This document shows positions 23,924 through 32,660 of a stretch of 39,047 nucleotides of DNA, in pieces. Numbering within the stretch: the first letter of the stretch is position 1; each line of letters starts with the position of its first letter. The position numbers and the translations under genes are program-made. The DNA comes from Opitutales bacterium (GTDB taxonomy: Bacteria > Verrucomicrobiota > Verrucomicrobiia > Opitutales > UBA2995): positions 1 through 39,047 of the forward strand of contig JAJDZZ010000061.1 in assembly GCA_022824405.1 (NCBI GenBank). Reading direction: 5' to 3'. The notes beneath the pieces are model-generated. The model was not told where the DNA came from, made no database searches, and worked only from the letters and a program-made list of their open reading frames with translations.

Positions 23924-25183
23924 TCAAAAGACGTCTCCGGAACTCACAGGGTTGTAGTTCTTTGGAGGATACTTGGCTATTACATCCTCACGAAGATCCA
24001 CTCCCCATCCGGGTCCCTCGGGCGGGGTGCAGTACCCATCGATTACCTCAATGGGGCGAGTCAGCATTTCATTGTAGCGGTCTTCAAATCTCAGGATATA
24101 CTCCTGCATAAAACAATTATTGATCATCATATCCAGATGCAGGCTCGCGATCGTTGAAATGGGACCATTCGAATTATGAGGCGCCAATGTAACGTAATAG
24201 GTCTCAGCCATGGCGGCAATTTTCTTGAGTTCCGACAATCCACCCGCGTGGCATATATCGGGCTGAATAATATCCACGGCATTTTTTTCCAGGATTTCGC
24301 GAAATTCCCAGCGGGTATAAAGGCGTTCGCCCACAGCAATGGGAACTCTCACTTCTCTGGCCAATTCCACTAAGGTAGTGGAGTTATCATAGAGAATCGG
24401 CTCCTCCATAAACATTATATCCATAGGCTCCAATTTATGAGCGACCCGGCGAGCTCCCCAGATATTCAGGGCATTTCTTATATCCACCCCGACTTCAATA
24501 TGCGGCCCAACGGCTTCTCTCACGGCTTGGACGCGAGCAACACCCAGTTCCAACCGTTCGGGCGTTATCACCTGAACCCCCGGGAAAGGATATAACTTCA
24601 TAGCCTTGTACCCTTTCCCGACTACCTCCTTTGCCGCCCGGGCAAAGTCTTCCGGAGAATTCCCATACTTGAACCAGCCATTGGCATACATCTTGATTTT
24701 GTCGTGTACCTTGCCTCCTAATAATTCATAGACAGGTACACCAAAGGCTTTACCCTTAATATCCCACAAGGCCAAATCAATGGCGCTGATGGCGCTCATG
24801 GTCACCGGTCCGCCGGTCCAGGTCACTCGCCGATGCAACGAAGTCCAAATATGCTCAATCCGAAGCGGATCCTGGCCGATCAGGAATTTTTTGAATGATT
24901 TCAATTCGGCGATTACCCCGGCATCTTTTTCCTGAAGGCTTGCCTCACCCCAACCATAGATTCCCGAGTCCGTCTCAATTTTTACAAAAATCCAATTCCA
25001 ACCGCTATTGGACCCCGGAGTCGTCACTACGATTTTAAGATCCTTGATTTTCATCCCATTCTTCCTCGATGAACCTTGGGAGGCGGCTTGCGTGGTAGGA
25101 ATGCTCAGGGTACCGGCGGCTACTGCCGTAGAAGCGGCCATCAGGAAGCTCCGCCGGTTGACTTTACGGTTCAATTGATTCAT
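23924..25183 (-). CDS. Tat-exported enolase-superfamily sugar-acid dehydratase-like enzyme
   Basis: 419 residues. A twin-arginine signal (NRRSFLMAASTAVAAGTLS) is followed by a linker and a core that starts MKIKDLKIVV, the same as the start of the cytoplasmic paralogue. It keeps KLYPF, Asp-Ile-Arg in GVDIRNALN, FMEEP, VGERLY, QPDICHAGG and APHNSNGP, so all catalytic positions match the gene at 21791. The ATG at 25183 is supported by GGAG about 9 nt upstream and by placing the Tat motif correctly; an earlier ATG at 25231, only 2 nt after the haloperoxidase-like stop, lacks a Shine-Dalgarno. Enolase-superfamily enzymes fold with Mg2+ in the cytoplasm, so Tat export is logical. Family knowledge suggests dehydration of an aldonate; the substrate is not known. 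Confidence 0.88.
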   Translation of the reverse strand: MNQLNRKVNRRSFLMAASTAVAAGTLSIPTTQAASQGSSRKNGMKIKDLKIVVTTPGSNSGWNWIFVKIETDSGIYGWGEASLQEKDAGVIAELKSFKKFLIGQDPLRIEHIWTSLHRRVTWTGGPVTMSAISAIDLALWDIKGKAFGVPVYELLGGKVHDKIKMYANGWFKYGNSPEDFARAAKEVVGKGYKAMKLYPFPGVQVITPERLELGVARVQAVREAVGPHIEVGVDIRNALNIWGARRVAHKLEPMDIMFMEEPILYDNSTTLVELAREVRVPIAVGERLYTRWEFREILEKNAVDIIQPDICHAGGLSELKKIAAMAETYYVTLAPHNSNGPISTIASLHLDMMINNCFMQEYILRFEDRYNEMLTRPIEVIDGYCTPPEGPGWGVDLREDVIAKYPPKNYNPVSSGDVF

Positions 25184-25233
25184 AATGTTGTCTCCAAGGG
25201 TTACAGATGTTGGTTCTTTAAAATTTTCCATTT

Positions 25234-27375
25234 TTATCGGATGTTCAAGGCACGATAGAAAACCGGATTCACGGCCGGACTTTCTGTGAGTTCATCGATT
25301 ATTTCACTCGGTTCCCCGGTGTTCGGAAAGTTACCGATAATTTCCCAGTTCATAAGGTCTTCGGATCTATAAATGATACTGTAGGATTCAGGATCTCCGT
25401 GAACGGTGAGTTGGGCCTGCGTTTTTCCGGAATGATTGAGTTCCATGGAAAGAGAGGGTCCGCTCTCCACTGCGTAAAAGTTTTCGCCATCGAAAATACT
25501 TTTGGCCTTTGCCCACGCCTCTCTCCCGACCTCCGAACCAACCATACGCCCGGCCAGATCGTCGGGCTCGACATGAATTCCTCCCCAGAGCCTGGCTCTG
25601 CCGGCAGCATCGGACGCATCGAAGTAAGTGGCCCATTGTAAGGAAAAAGGCTCACTTGGCCCGATCTCGTACAATCGATCGAACTTGGCGAGATAGCTGA
25701 CCTGCACCGGAAATTCAAATAAACCGCCCGGAAAGAATTCAGATCCGGTGAAGCCGGCCAATGCTTCAGCCGCCGCTCGACTGAAGGTACTATGTCCTGA
25801 GACATATCCGGCAAAAGAAGGGGTTACAAAGTCGATCTCCTGAAAGGGCATCCACCACTTGCCCAGAGTCCAGGTATGCCCCTTGATATCGGCATCCAAG
25901 ATAAACTCGGGGGCCAAATGTGTTTTACCCTTCACGGCAATTTCTCCAACTCGATCTGTCAAATGGTCGTGGCGTTCGCCTCGGGCTGAACTATCCGCAG
26001 AAATTACTTCGATCAAACCATCGATCAGGGGCATCCCATGGACATGAAAATTGGAAGCCTCGGTATCGGTCGATTGCCCCATGGCGCTCATGTAACGGAT
26101 CATGGTGATCGGTCGTACGTAGTCGTAATGTTTCTTTATTTCGAACGCGGCAATCCCGGCATCGTGCAGGGCCGCGTTGAGAACGAAGTAGAGTTTCACG
26201 TCCCATTCCAGTTCTGAAACTATCGGGCCCATCCCTCCGATTCTTTTTTCGATGGCCGGGTGATCGGAGACTTCGTTCGCTATTACGTTCCAGTGACCGG
26301 GCGGTGTCTCGGAGTCGGGACCATCGGACCAGAAAGCCGCGGTTACTCTTCCAAAATCGTGACGCTTAACGAAGTTATCTTCGTAAGGTTGATTTGTGAA
26401 TGGATTTACCGGATGTCCCGTTCCACCGTTCCCGCCCAAAGGATTGTTGCCCATTACTCCGGGACCGATATTGATTTCGGTATCGTCCTGAAAATGCAGG
26501 TAGGACTGTAAACGAATCAATTCAATCACATTTTCTTTAAAATCTTCATCCCCTGGACCTCCCAAAAAAGGAGGCGGTCCCGGATCGGCAAGGAGTAACC
26601 CAGGAGGTTTTCTTTCCAATGCAAACGTAGCTACCTCACCCCAATGGGGCTCGAAAAACACCTGACGCAAAACGGTCTCCGCCGGTCCGCCACCTTCAAT
26701 TTCCAGAACCTCGTCCTTACGGGCCGCCTCAACGGCGTCCTCACTAAGAATTTTGAAAGTGAACTGCAATGGTTGCCACCGATTCGGATCGACGACCTGA
26801 AGAAAGCTCCTTTCAAATTGCAAGCCTCTGTTTACGGGTTCGTAGCCCGTGGTATCGAGATAATCATTGGCCTGATTGGATCCATCGTTAAATCCCAGAT
26901 CGATATAGAGCGCAGCAATTCTGTTACCGATACTGGAGGGTGAATCTCCCTCCGAGTCCGTATTCTCAAGATCGTACCCCAAGCCCGTCATCACTCCATC
27001 CAACATTTCCTTCGTTTTTGCCGGACTAAAAGATCTCTCGTAACGGGAAATCAAAATACGATAGACGGCATAACTAATGGCTTCCCTACGCATAGCCTCG
27101 ACGTCTTCGACGAAATGCTTTTCCAGAAACAGATAGCTCTGAGCCTCGATGTCGAATGCGGCCCAGGCATCATATGCGGCCGCCGAAGTATGGAAGAGAT
27201 TTCTCGCATTAGTTGCAGCTGAGGGGACGTCCGATCGAATAGCTTCCAGGCACGCTTCGTTCCAAATACGAGCCACCGAATTTGCATCGATGTCAGCAGG
27301 AGCAAGGGTTGATAGTAGGATTAAGGCCCAAAAATAAGAAGGAGTTTTCGACAATCTGGACTGGGAGATCGGCAT
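25234..27375 (-). CDS. Exported vanadium-dependent haloperoxidase-like protein
   Basis: 713 residues. Signal peptide (SYFWALILLSTLAPADI), a helical N-terminal half, and an acid-phosphatase/haloperoxidase core. All vanadate-site residues of the fungal chloroperoxidase have counterparts with identical local spacing: Lys414 and Arg421 (KKHYDYVRP, 7 apart), Ser526-Gly527-His528 (YVSGHSTF), and Arg595 with His601 (RLWGGIH, 6 apart). A C-terminal beta domain of about 75 residues ends FYRALNIR. Vanadium haloperoxidases oxidise halides with H2O2, and relatives are phosphatases, so activity must be tested. It sits between the TonB receptor and the exported dehydratase in one leftward set, an unusual partner for polysaccharide genes. 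ATG at 27375, no clear Shine-Dalgarno. Confidence 0.88.
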   Translation of the reverse strand: MPISQSRLSKTPSYFWALILLSTLAPADIDANSVARIWNEACLEAIRSDVPSAATNARNLFHTSAAAYDAWAAFDIEAQSYLFLEKHFVEDVEAMRREAISYAVYRILISRYERSFSPAKTKEMLDGVMTGLGYDLENTDSEGDSPSSIGNRIAALYIDLGFNDGSNQANDYLDTTGYEPVNRGLQFERSFLQVVDPNRWQPLQFTFKILSEDAVEAARKDEVLEIEGGGPAETVLRQVFFEPHWGEVATFALERKPPGLLLADPGPPPFLGGPGDEDFKENVIELIRLQSYLHFQDDTEINIGPGVMGNNPLGGNGGTGHPVNPFTNQPYEDNFVKRHDFGRVTAAFWSDGPDSETPPGHWNVIANEVSDHPAIEKRIGGMGPIVSELEWDVKLYFVLNAALHDAGIAAFEIKKHYDYVRPITMIRYMSAMGQSTDTEASNFHVHGMPLIDGLIEVISADSSARGERHDHLTDRVGEIAVKGKTHLAPEFILDADIKGHTWTLGKWWMPFQEIDFVTPSFAGYVSGHSTFSRAAAEALAGFTGSEFFPGGLFEFPVQVSYLAKFDRLYEIGPSEPFSLQWATYFDASDAAGRARLWGGIHVEPDDLAGRMVGSEVGREAWAKAKSIFDGENFYAVESGPSLSMELNHSGKTQAQLTVHGDPESYSIIYRSEDLMNWEIIGNFPNTGEPSEIIDELTESPAVNPVFYRALNIR

Positions 27376-27499
27376 GGCAATTATTACTGCCTAATAAATC
27401 AGGGGTATTGGATAACGGATGCATCAACCCATTTTGCGGAAATAGAAACAGACGGATATGATTCGAGCCACTCTATTTATTTTGACTATGCAATACGAT

Positions 27500-30400
27500 T
27501 TAGAACCTGAAAGTATTGGTCAGGAAGATTTCCTGCGGAATTGAATTCCGAATAACGGCCAAATTCCCATCTGGATTGATAACCACGGGAATCGGACTAT
27601 CATCGCCGTAAGCGTTTCGCACATTCAACTGGATTTTCCAATCCATCCTGTCGTCCCAGATGGGGCGTTGATAGCTGATCCAGATATCGCCATTCAACTG
27701 GGCAGGGCCGAAAAACGGTTTGGTGATATCGGGCACTGCCTCACCTTCCACGATTTTGTTTTCGAAGCCGACCGCATTCTTCGACTGGTGCCGAATTCCC
27801 GTTCCGATACCGAGTCCTTTAAGGGCTCCCTCGTCAAATTGGTAATTGGTCACCGCATTTATGCGCCATTCACGCTGTTCCAGGGCAGGCGTGCCGTCCC
27901 GGGATAGGATTGCCGACAGGGGACCGATTACCAATGCCTGGTAACGTTCCTGAATGGTAACGATATCATCGCTCACCGGATCGCCTAGCAAATCAGCCAA
28001 TGGAGAAGACTGAATTCTGGAATAATGTTCTCTGGTAACATCGGCAATGGCCTGTGCGGTGTTACTCTGAACCGATTCTTGTTGAGCCACATTGAGGAAT
28101 GCGCGCCAGTTACTGGTCAAGTTGGCTACGATCTCAATTTCCAGTCCTTCCGACACGAAATCCCGAGTGGCGGTTTGGCCAGGATTCGGGTCTGAGGTAA
28201 CGATGCCTTCATTATCGATTCGCATGTTTCGTATGGCCTGCACATCGGGAGGCAAAAATCCAATGATTTCATTGTATACCTGATCATAGGAACTGAATTC
28301 ATTTCCGTTTCCTCCAGCCATGACAAGGGCGTCCCGGATGGAAAGGTTTTCCACGTATTGGGCTCGTCCCCAACCGGACAACCAATTCTGATTCCAACTG
28401 AAGAATTCGGTTGCCGTGGCCAGGGGAATCCTGGTCCTGGCACTCCGGGTTTCAAACCAATTTACCCGAGCGAACAGGAGGCCTTTGTAACCGACGGTGA
28501 AACCGGCTTCCTCTGTTTCTCCCGCTGGATTTCCAATTATTTCACCGCGAACGTTGCGTCCCGTCGGCAAGACCTGAAAGTTTTCCGATTCGCTTATATG
28601 GGCGCTGATACTGAAAGGTGAATCTCCCAACCAATTGTGGGGCGCGTGGGCGACGACACTCCAGGTCGAGGTCTCACCGGAGTCGGAGGAGGTGGGAGAA
28701 TCCTGTAATCGCAAATAATCCGGATTCATTTTCTGGCTACTGCCTATGAGCCGAGAGATACCCTGTGGATTGCCCGGGGTAATGTTTTCGGTTGTATCCA
28801 TTTCATCGTCACGCCAGCCATATAAACCAACAATGTGGTCATTGAGGAAACGGCCTTGCCAACTCAGCACCTTGGTATCCACTTCAAATCGTCTCCGCGC
28901 TCCGCTTTGCAGAAATTCCTCGACGTAAAACTGAGCCTCCTCGAATGAATCCGTATCTTTGTTCCACAGCAAGGTGGAGAAAGTATCTCCATGCGAAGGC
29001 AAATTCACCCGAATATCTCCGTCCAATTGCAATTGGTCGGGAGATGTGATTCCGGCATCGAAAACCGATGGACCCAAATAAACGAAGGAAGCAACTTGGC
29101 GAAAATAACCACCGGAAGGATTGCCTACATACTTCGGATCCCTCAGGTCCCCGTCTTCCGTAATCCAGGTGCCCACCCGTTGCCAGTCCAGGGTGTCGTT
29201 TTTCTGAGAATTCAGGAACCCCGTGAAGGTATGGCGCCCGAGCCACCCCAGACTGTCGCTCGTTTCCGCAAAATCGAATTCATAAAATCCGGTAAACCGT
29301 GTGGACTCACGCGAGGTTTCGCGGAAACGCGCTTTTGGCAGAGGACGCTGTTTCATCATGGGACGCCCCAGATTCGGATTTGGTTCTCCCGTTCCAATAA
29401 ATTGTCCGATATCTATAACGACATCACTGTTGGCGGTATCGCCGCCACTTTCGTTAAAGGAGAAGGGAAGGTCGACTTCCTGCCGGTAGTTCTGTTTATC
29501 ATAGGCCAATTCGATCCCCGCATCGCCGCCCAGAAAGGTTTGTTCCAGTGTAAGGTTATGCGTGTCGAAGGAAATCTCCCGCGTTTGAGTAGTTCCCTGG
29601 ATCATGCGGTTCTCATTATCCCATACCTGTGGATTCAAAATAACCGGAGTCACAAAATTCGGCAACAACTGCTCATTTCGGTTACCCGAATACAGGGATT
29701 GAGTCGCCAATGGATAAACGGCAAGACCGCTACTTCCCGGGGTGTCCGAGGTTATGGCTTCAATATCCGGATACCATCCTGAATGAATACTCGGACCTGA
29801 AATTACGGTGGGATAGTAGACCACGGCCGCCTGCAAGAATGTTGGATTCTCAACTATATTGGGTATATGGGCCCGGCGTATCGGATTCCTGTTGTCAAAC
29901 ACCTGCATGGGCCGCCACGACGTCTGAGGGACGCTTTCACCTGTGGAAAAATTATAGGTGGTGCGGTTCAATCGACCGGGAGTAATATTGGCGGGATTAT
30001 CGGGATGGTAGGAAGGAAGGATGACCCCCGGTACAGGTTGACCATCGGGCCCCAGCACGTTGGGCATGTCAAACCATGTTGAAAATTGATCCGAGGGCGG
30101 AAAAATATTTACCGGGTAACCATGCATGGACCCCACCTCAAAATCGCCCCGCAACAATGTCCGACCCAAAGAGTCGCTACCTTCGTTTTCCATTAAAACG
30201 GCTTCAAAAGCGCCATGAATACGTTTGTCGATTTCAAAGGCCGGTCTTTGTTGATAAATGGTGTCGTCGTGAAGGGCTGACAAGCGAAAAGCTAAACGAC
30301 CCTGGGATAGAATGTTGTGGTAGTCCAGTGTTTCGCGATGACTGTTTCGTTCGCCTATGCGAACGGAAATTTCGGTAAAATCATCTCCATCGACCGAGGC

Positions 30401-30964
30401 CTTATGCACCGTATTGTTGATGATTCCACCCGGAGCCCCAATTCCAAAAAGTAAGGAATTTGCCCCACGACTGATATCGACTCTGTCCGTGTTATAACTG
30501 TCGAAGGGAATGTCGGTCAGAAAAAAGTTCCTCGTTAGAGAAGCGCTGGCAAGTCCACGCACACGTTGGGAAATCTGCGGATTCTCTCGCTGCAAGTCTT
30601 GTTCCGCCCGACCATTATGGTTCGTCCCAAGCCCATCGGCAAAGTTACCGAAGGCCCCGGATATCTCCATGTTGGTGGCGTAACTGAGAATGGTTTCAGC
30701 GTCTACAGCTCCCGTATCCTCAAATAACTCGGCTGTAATTACAGAGACGGCAGATCCAATGTCGCGCAATGGAGTTTTAATCCGCGTTCCGGCCAAGGTG
30801 GATGTGGCCTGATAACCGATTTGTTCATCCTCGGAGACCGTGAAGGGTGACAGCTCATAGACCTCTTCACTCTCGAGTTGATTTGATTGGGCCACCAGCA
30901 AGGTCGAGGCGCCGAAGACGCTCATGGCAGCGATACAGAAGTGTTTGGAGTTTGGAGATAACAT
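27500..30964 (-). CDS. TonB-dependent outer-membrane receptor (verrucomicrobial type)
   Basis: 1154 residues. The signal peptide is followed by an N-terminal ELSPFTVSEDEQIGYQATST segment, characteristic of verrucomicrobial receptors. The plug domain comes next (about 60-200, with RIKTPLRDIGSAVSVITAEL and NTDRVDISRGANSLLFG). A long beta-barrel then ends in Phe (IFLTNTFRF), as outer-membrane proteins do. Function: energised import of a ligand too large for porins, plausibly sulfated or anhydro-galactan oligosaccharides given the GH117 and sulfatases. No SusD-like lipoprotein accompanies it, as expected outside Bacteroidota. It is the first gene of the leftward set 30964-18345, and its 5' leader (30965-31076) should hold the main promoter. 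Confidence 0.96.
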   Translation of the reverse strand: MLSPNSKHFCIAAMSVFGASTLLVAQSNQLESEEVYELSPFTVSEDEQIGYQATSTLAGTRIKTPLRDIGSAVSVITAELFEDTGAVDAETILSYATNMEISGAFGNFADGLGTNHNGRAEQDLQRENPQISQRVRGLASASLTRNFFLTDIPFDSYNTDRVDISRGANSLLFGIGAPGGIINNTVHKASVDGDDFTEISVRIGERNSHRETLDYHNILSQGRLAFRLSALHDDTIYQQRPAFEIDKRIHGAFEAVLMENEGSDSLGRTLLRGDFEVGSMHGYPVNIFPPSDQFSTWFDMPNVLGPDGQPVPGVILPSYHPDNPANITPGRLNRTTYNFSTGESVPQTSWRPMQVFDNRNPIRRAHIPNIVENPTFLQAAVVYYPTVISGPSIHSGWYPDIEAITSDTPGSSGLAVYPLATQSLYSGNRNEQLLPNFVTPVILNPQVWDNENRMIQGTTQTREISFDTHNLTLEQTFLGGDAGIELAYDKQNYRQEVDLPFSFNESGGDTANSDVVIDIGQFIGTGEPNPNLGRPMMKQRPLPKARFRETSRESTRFTGFYEFDFAETSDSLGWLGRHTFTGFLNSQKNDTLDWQRVGTWITEDGDLRDPKYVGNPSGGYFRQVASFVYLGPSVFDAGITSPDQLQLDGDIRVNLPSHGDTFSTLLWNKDTDSFEEAQFYVEEFLQSGARRRFEVDTKVLSWQGRFLNDHIVGLYGWRDDEMDTTENITPGNPQGISRLIGSSQKMNPDYLRLQDSPTSSDSGETSTWSVVAHAPHNWLGDSPFSISAHISESENFQVLPTGRNVRGEIIGNPAGETEEAGFTVGYKGLLFARVNWFETRSARTRIPLATATEFFSWNQNWLSGWGRAQYVENLSIRDALVMAGGNGNEFSSYDQVYNEIIGFLPPDVQAIRNMRIDNEGIVTSDPNPGQTATRDFVSEGLEIEIVANLTSNWRAFLNVAQQESVQSNTAQAIADVTREHYSRIQSSPLADLLGDPVSDDIVTIQERYQALVIGPLSAILSRDGTPALEQREWRINAVTNYQFDEGALKGLGIGTGIRHQSKNAVGFENKIVEGEAVPDITKPFFGPAQLNGDIWISYQRPIWDDRMDWKIQLNVRNAYGDDSPIPVVINPDGNLAVIRNSIPQEIFLTNTFRF

Positions 30965-31324
30965 TTTTCGGATGGTTTTTAATTAATGTGCAACTGAGGC
31001 ACATGTTGCCAAAATCATGAATTTGATGGATGGAAAACCGTCAAAGCTCTCTTACCATCCCACAGAAATTCCTTAAATGTCAATAAAGAATTCCACTGGT
31101 ATTTTTAAAGGGGAACCCGGCAACCCGATCGGACCGAAAACTTCCTGTCAGGCCTGGAAGATCCTTGCCGGACAGGGTTTATCGGGCCTGCGGGAATGGT
31201 TCCCTTTATTTCGATTTTTGCCCTTTCCCCAACTCCTGTCGGGGCTGGACAAAAGGAACCGTTTCCAGTTTTTGCCTTTTGGTGAGGCAGGCTCTTATCT
31301 CACACTTGCAATGGGGTTGCCGGG
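30965..31324. other. Gene-free 360 bp stretch
   Basis: No convincing gene. It should carry the TonB receptor promoter on the minus strand near 30965-31076 and the 3' end of the sulfite oxidase transcript. There is a loose inverted repeat (GGAATGGTTCC near 31195 against GGAACCGTTTCC near 31255) and a direct repeat of TTTTTGCC(C)TTT. Neither forms a clear terminator with a T tract. Confidence 0.4.
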
Positions 31325-32533
31325 TCAGGTCAGGTCAATTTCCCTGATCCACTGCTGGTTGGCTTCCCAATAGGTCTTCTTCAATGCGATCTCATCGTCT
31401 TCGGAGGATGGCTGGATGCGGCCGCTGGCATCGATGGCGCGAGAAACGACGGAGCGCCTGCCGGGCTTTTGCAAACCGAGATCGATGGAAAAAAACACCC
31501 AGCAGAATTTATGGCGCGGTTCCTCGTCTAACACGGCGTCCTGCCACTCGCCATCATCGACTTTTACCTGGACCTTGCTGATGGGGGTGCCGTCTCCCCA
31601 AGCGGCGCCATAGGCCTTGAGCGGAATTTTGCCATCCTGGGCCGGACGCCGGGTCACCCGAGCTACAATTGACTTCAATCGCATGCGGCCAACGGAATGC
31701 TCCACATTGACAATTTCGTCCCCCCAGCGTTCGCCCCGCACCGTCACGTAATCGCGTCCCATGTAACGTCCCATGTAGCGTTGGTCCCGCAACTCGATGC
31801 GGGTGAGCCACTTCACGTTGGCAACGCCATACCAGCCCGGAACGATCAGGCGCAAGGGAGCCCCATGCCTTCGTTCGAAAGGTTCCCCATTGCGTTCATA
31901 AGCCAATAAACAGTTTTCATTCATGGCATCGTCCAAAGACAGGCTGCGTCCAAAGGGGACCTTTACTTCCAACTCGCGAGTCGTGCCGGGCCGCAAGGTC
32001 TCCACCTTGGTGTCCTCTCCATAGAAGACCACTTCGAAGGCCCGCGGATCGACACCGACTTGGTCCAGCAATGGTTTCAAGGGAGTGCCGGTCCACTTGC
32101 TATTGTAAACGCCGTTCATGAACCCTTTGCTGCTCCCGTTGCCCGAGCATTCCAAGGTCATGAACTGGTCTTTTTTGGGCAAACGGCGGATTTCCTCCAT
32201 GGTCAAAGCCATGGGTTTTTCGACCAAGCCGTCTATCTCCAGTTTAAAGTTGTCCAGGTCTACCTCGGGCACGCCGTAATGCTGCACGTTAAAGGCCTGG
32301 TTCGAGGGGGTCAGCCAAGAGTCCAGCTTCTCCCAATCCAACCGGTTGGGAGGGGTGACCGGCATGTCGAGAAAGGGGACCAACTCTTCGTCCTTGGCTT
32401 CCGGCGGAAAGGCGAACAGGGAAGGGGAAATTTTCATCGCCCCCAACGCGGCGGCGGCCAGGCCGGTCTTTACGGCAATGCGGCGTGATACGGGTGTATG
32501 GAAGTAAGGAGAATCGGGTTGGAAGTCTTTCAT
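31325..32533 (-). CDS. Tat-exported sulfite-oxidase-family molybdopterin enzyme
   Basis: 402 residues. Twin-arginine signal (VSRRIAVKTGLAAAALGAM), molybdopterin-binding domain with the Mo-ligand cysteine in TLECSGNGSS, RHGAPLRLIVPGWYG and VKWLTRIEL, then an Ig-like dimerisation domain (about 290-390). The family oxidises sulfite to sulfate or reduces sulfoxides, with electrons passing to a cytochrome; no partner cytochrome is adjacent. It lies directly next to the repeat-flanked four-helix-bundle element, whose left end begins 14 bp upstream of its ATG (32533). No Shine-Dalgarno is visible, so its original promoter or leader may have been displaced. Sulfatases give sulfate, not sulfite, so the sulfite source would be elsewhere (perhaps a sulfonate dioxygenase). 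Confidence 0.92.
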   Translation of the reverse strand: MKDFQPDSPYFHTPVSRRIAVKTGLAAAALGAMKISPSLFAFPPEAKDEELVPFLDMPVTPPNRLDWEKLDSWLTPSNQAFNVQHYGVPEVDLDNFKLEIDGLVEKPMALTMEEIRRLPKKDQFMTLECSGNGSSKGFMNGVYNSKWTGTPLKPLLDQVGVDPRAFEVVFYGEDTKVETLRPGTTRELEVKVPFGRSLSLDDAMNENCLLAYERNGEPFERRHGAPLRLIVPGWYGVANVKWLTRIELRDQRYMGRYMGRDYVTVRGERWGDEIVNVEHSVGRMRLKSIVARVTRRPAQDGKIPLKAYGAAWGDGTPISKVQVKVDDGEWQDAVLDEEPRHKFCWVFFSIDLGLQKPGRRSVVSRAIDASGRIQPSSEDDEIALKKTYWEANQQWIREIDLT

Positions 32534-32546
32534 GGGCGGGGACTAT

Positions 32547-32613
32547 AAAGGCTAAAGGCTGAAGGCTGAAGGCTAAATACTAAAGGAAGAAGGAAGAAGG
32601 AAGAAGGAAGAAG
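32547..32613 (+). repeat. Left heptad-repeat tract (AAGGCTR)n-(AAGGAAG)n
   Basis: From 32548, the sequence runs in an unbroken 7-base phase: AAGGCTA, AAGGCTG, AAGGCTG, AAGGCTA, a degenerate AATACTA, then four AAGGAAG units and a partial AAG. The first 31 bases (32547-32577) match 33017-33047 in inverted orientation at 30 of 31 positions. Confidence 0.9.
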
Positions 32614-32660
32614 TATTGTTGAATATAGGGTTAACTTAAATGAAAATGTTGTCATCTCCT

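Noticed and set aside
21791-25183. Assignment of the two enolase-family enzymes as 3,6-anhydro-L-galactonate cycloisomerase, tempting because of GH117
   Set aside because: They lack the Lys-x-Lys pattern of that enzyme and look galactonate-dehydratase-like, with an Asp-Ile-Arg variation. The pathway link is left as a hypothesis only.
31322-31339. Triple GGTCA near the end of the sulfite oxidase gene
   Set aside because: Three 5-base units at a coding end; no partner sequence or structure supports a function.
31077-31373. 98-codon open frame in the gap before the sulfite oxidase gene
   Set aside because: No ribosome-binding site or known motif; it overlaps the end of the sulfite oxidase gene in the opposite direction.
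32547-32613. Possible CRISPR-like or VNTR-only array
   Set aside because: The units are 7 bases without spacers; the inverted partner at 33017-33047 explains it better as part of a bounded unit.
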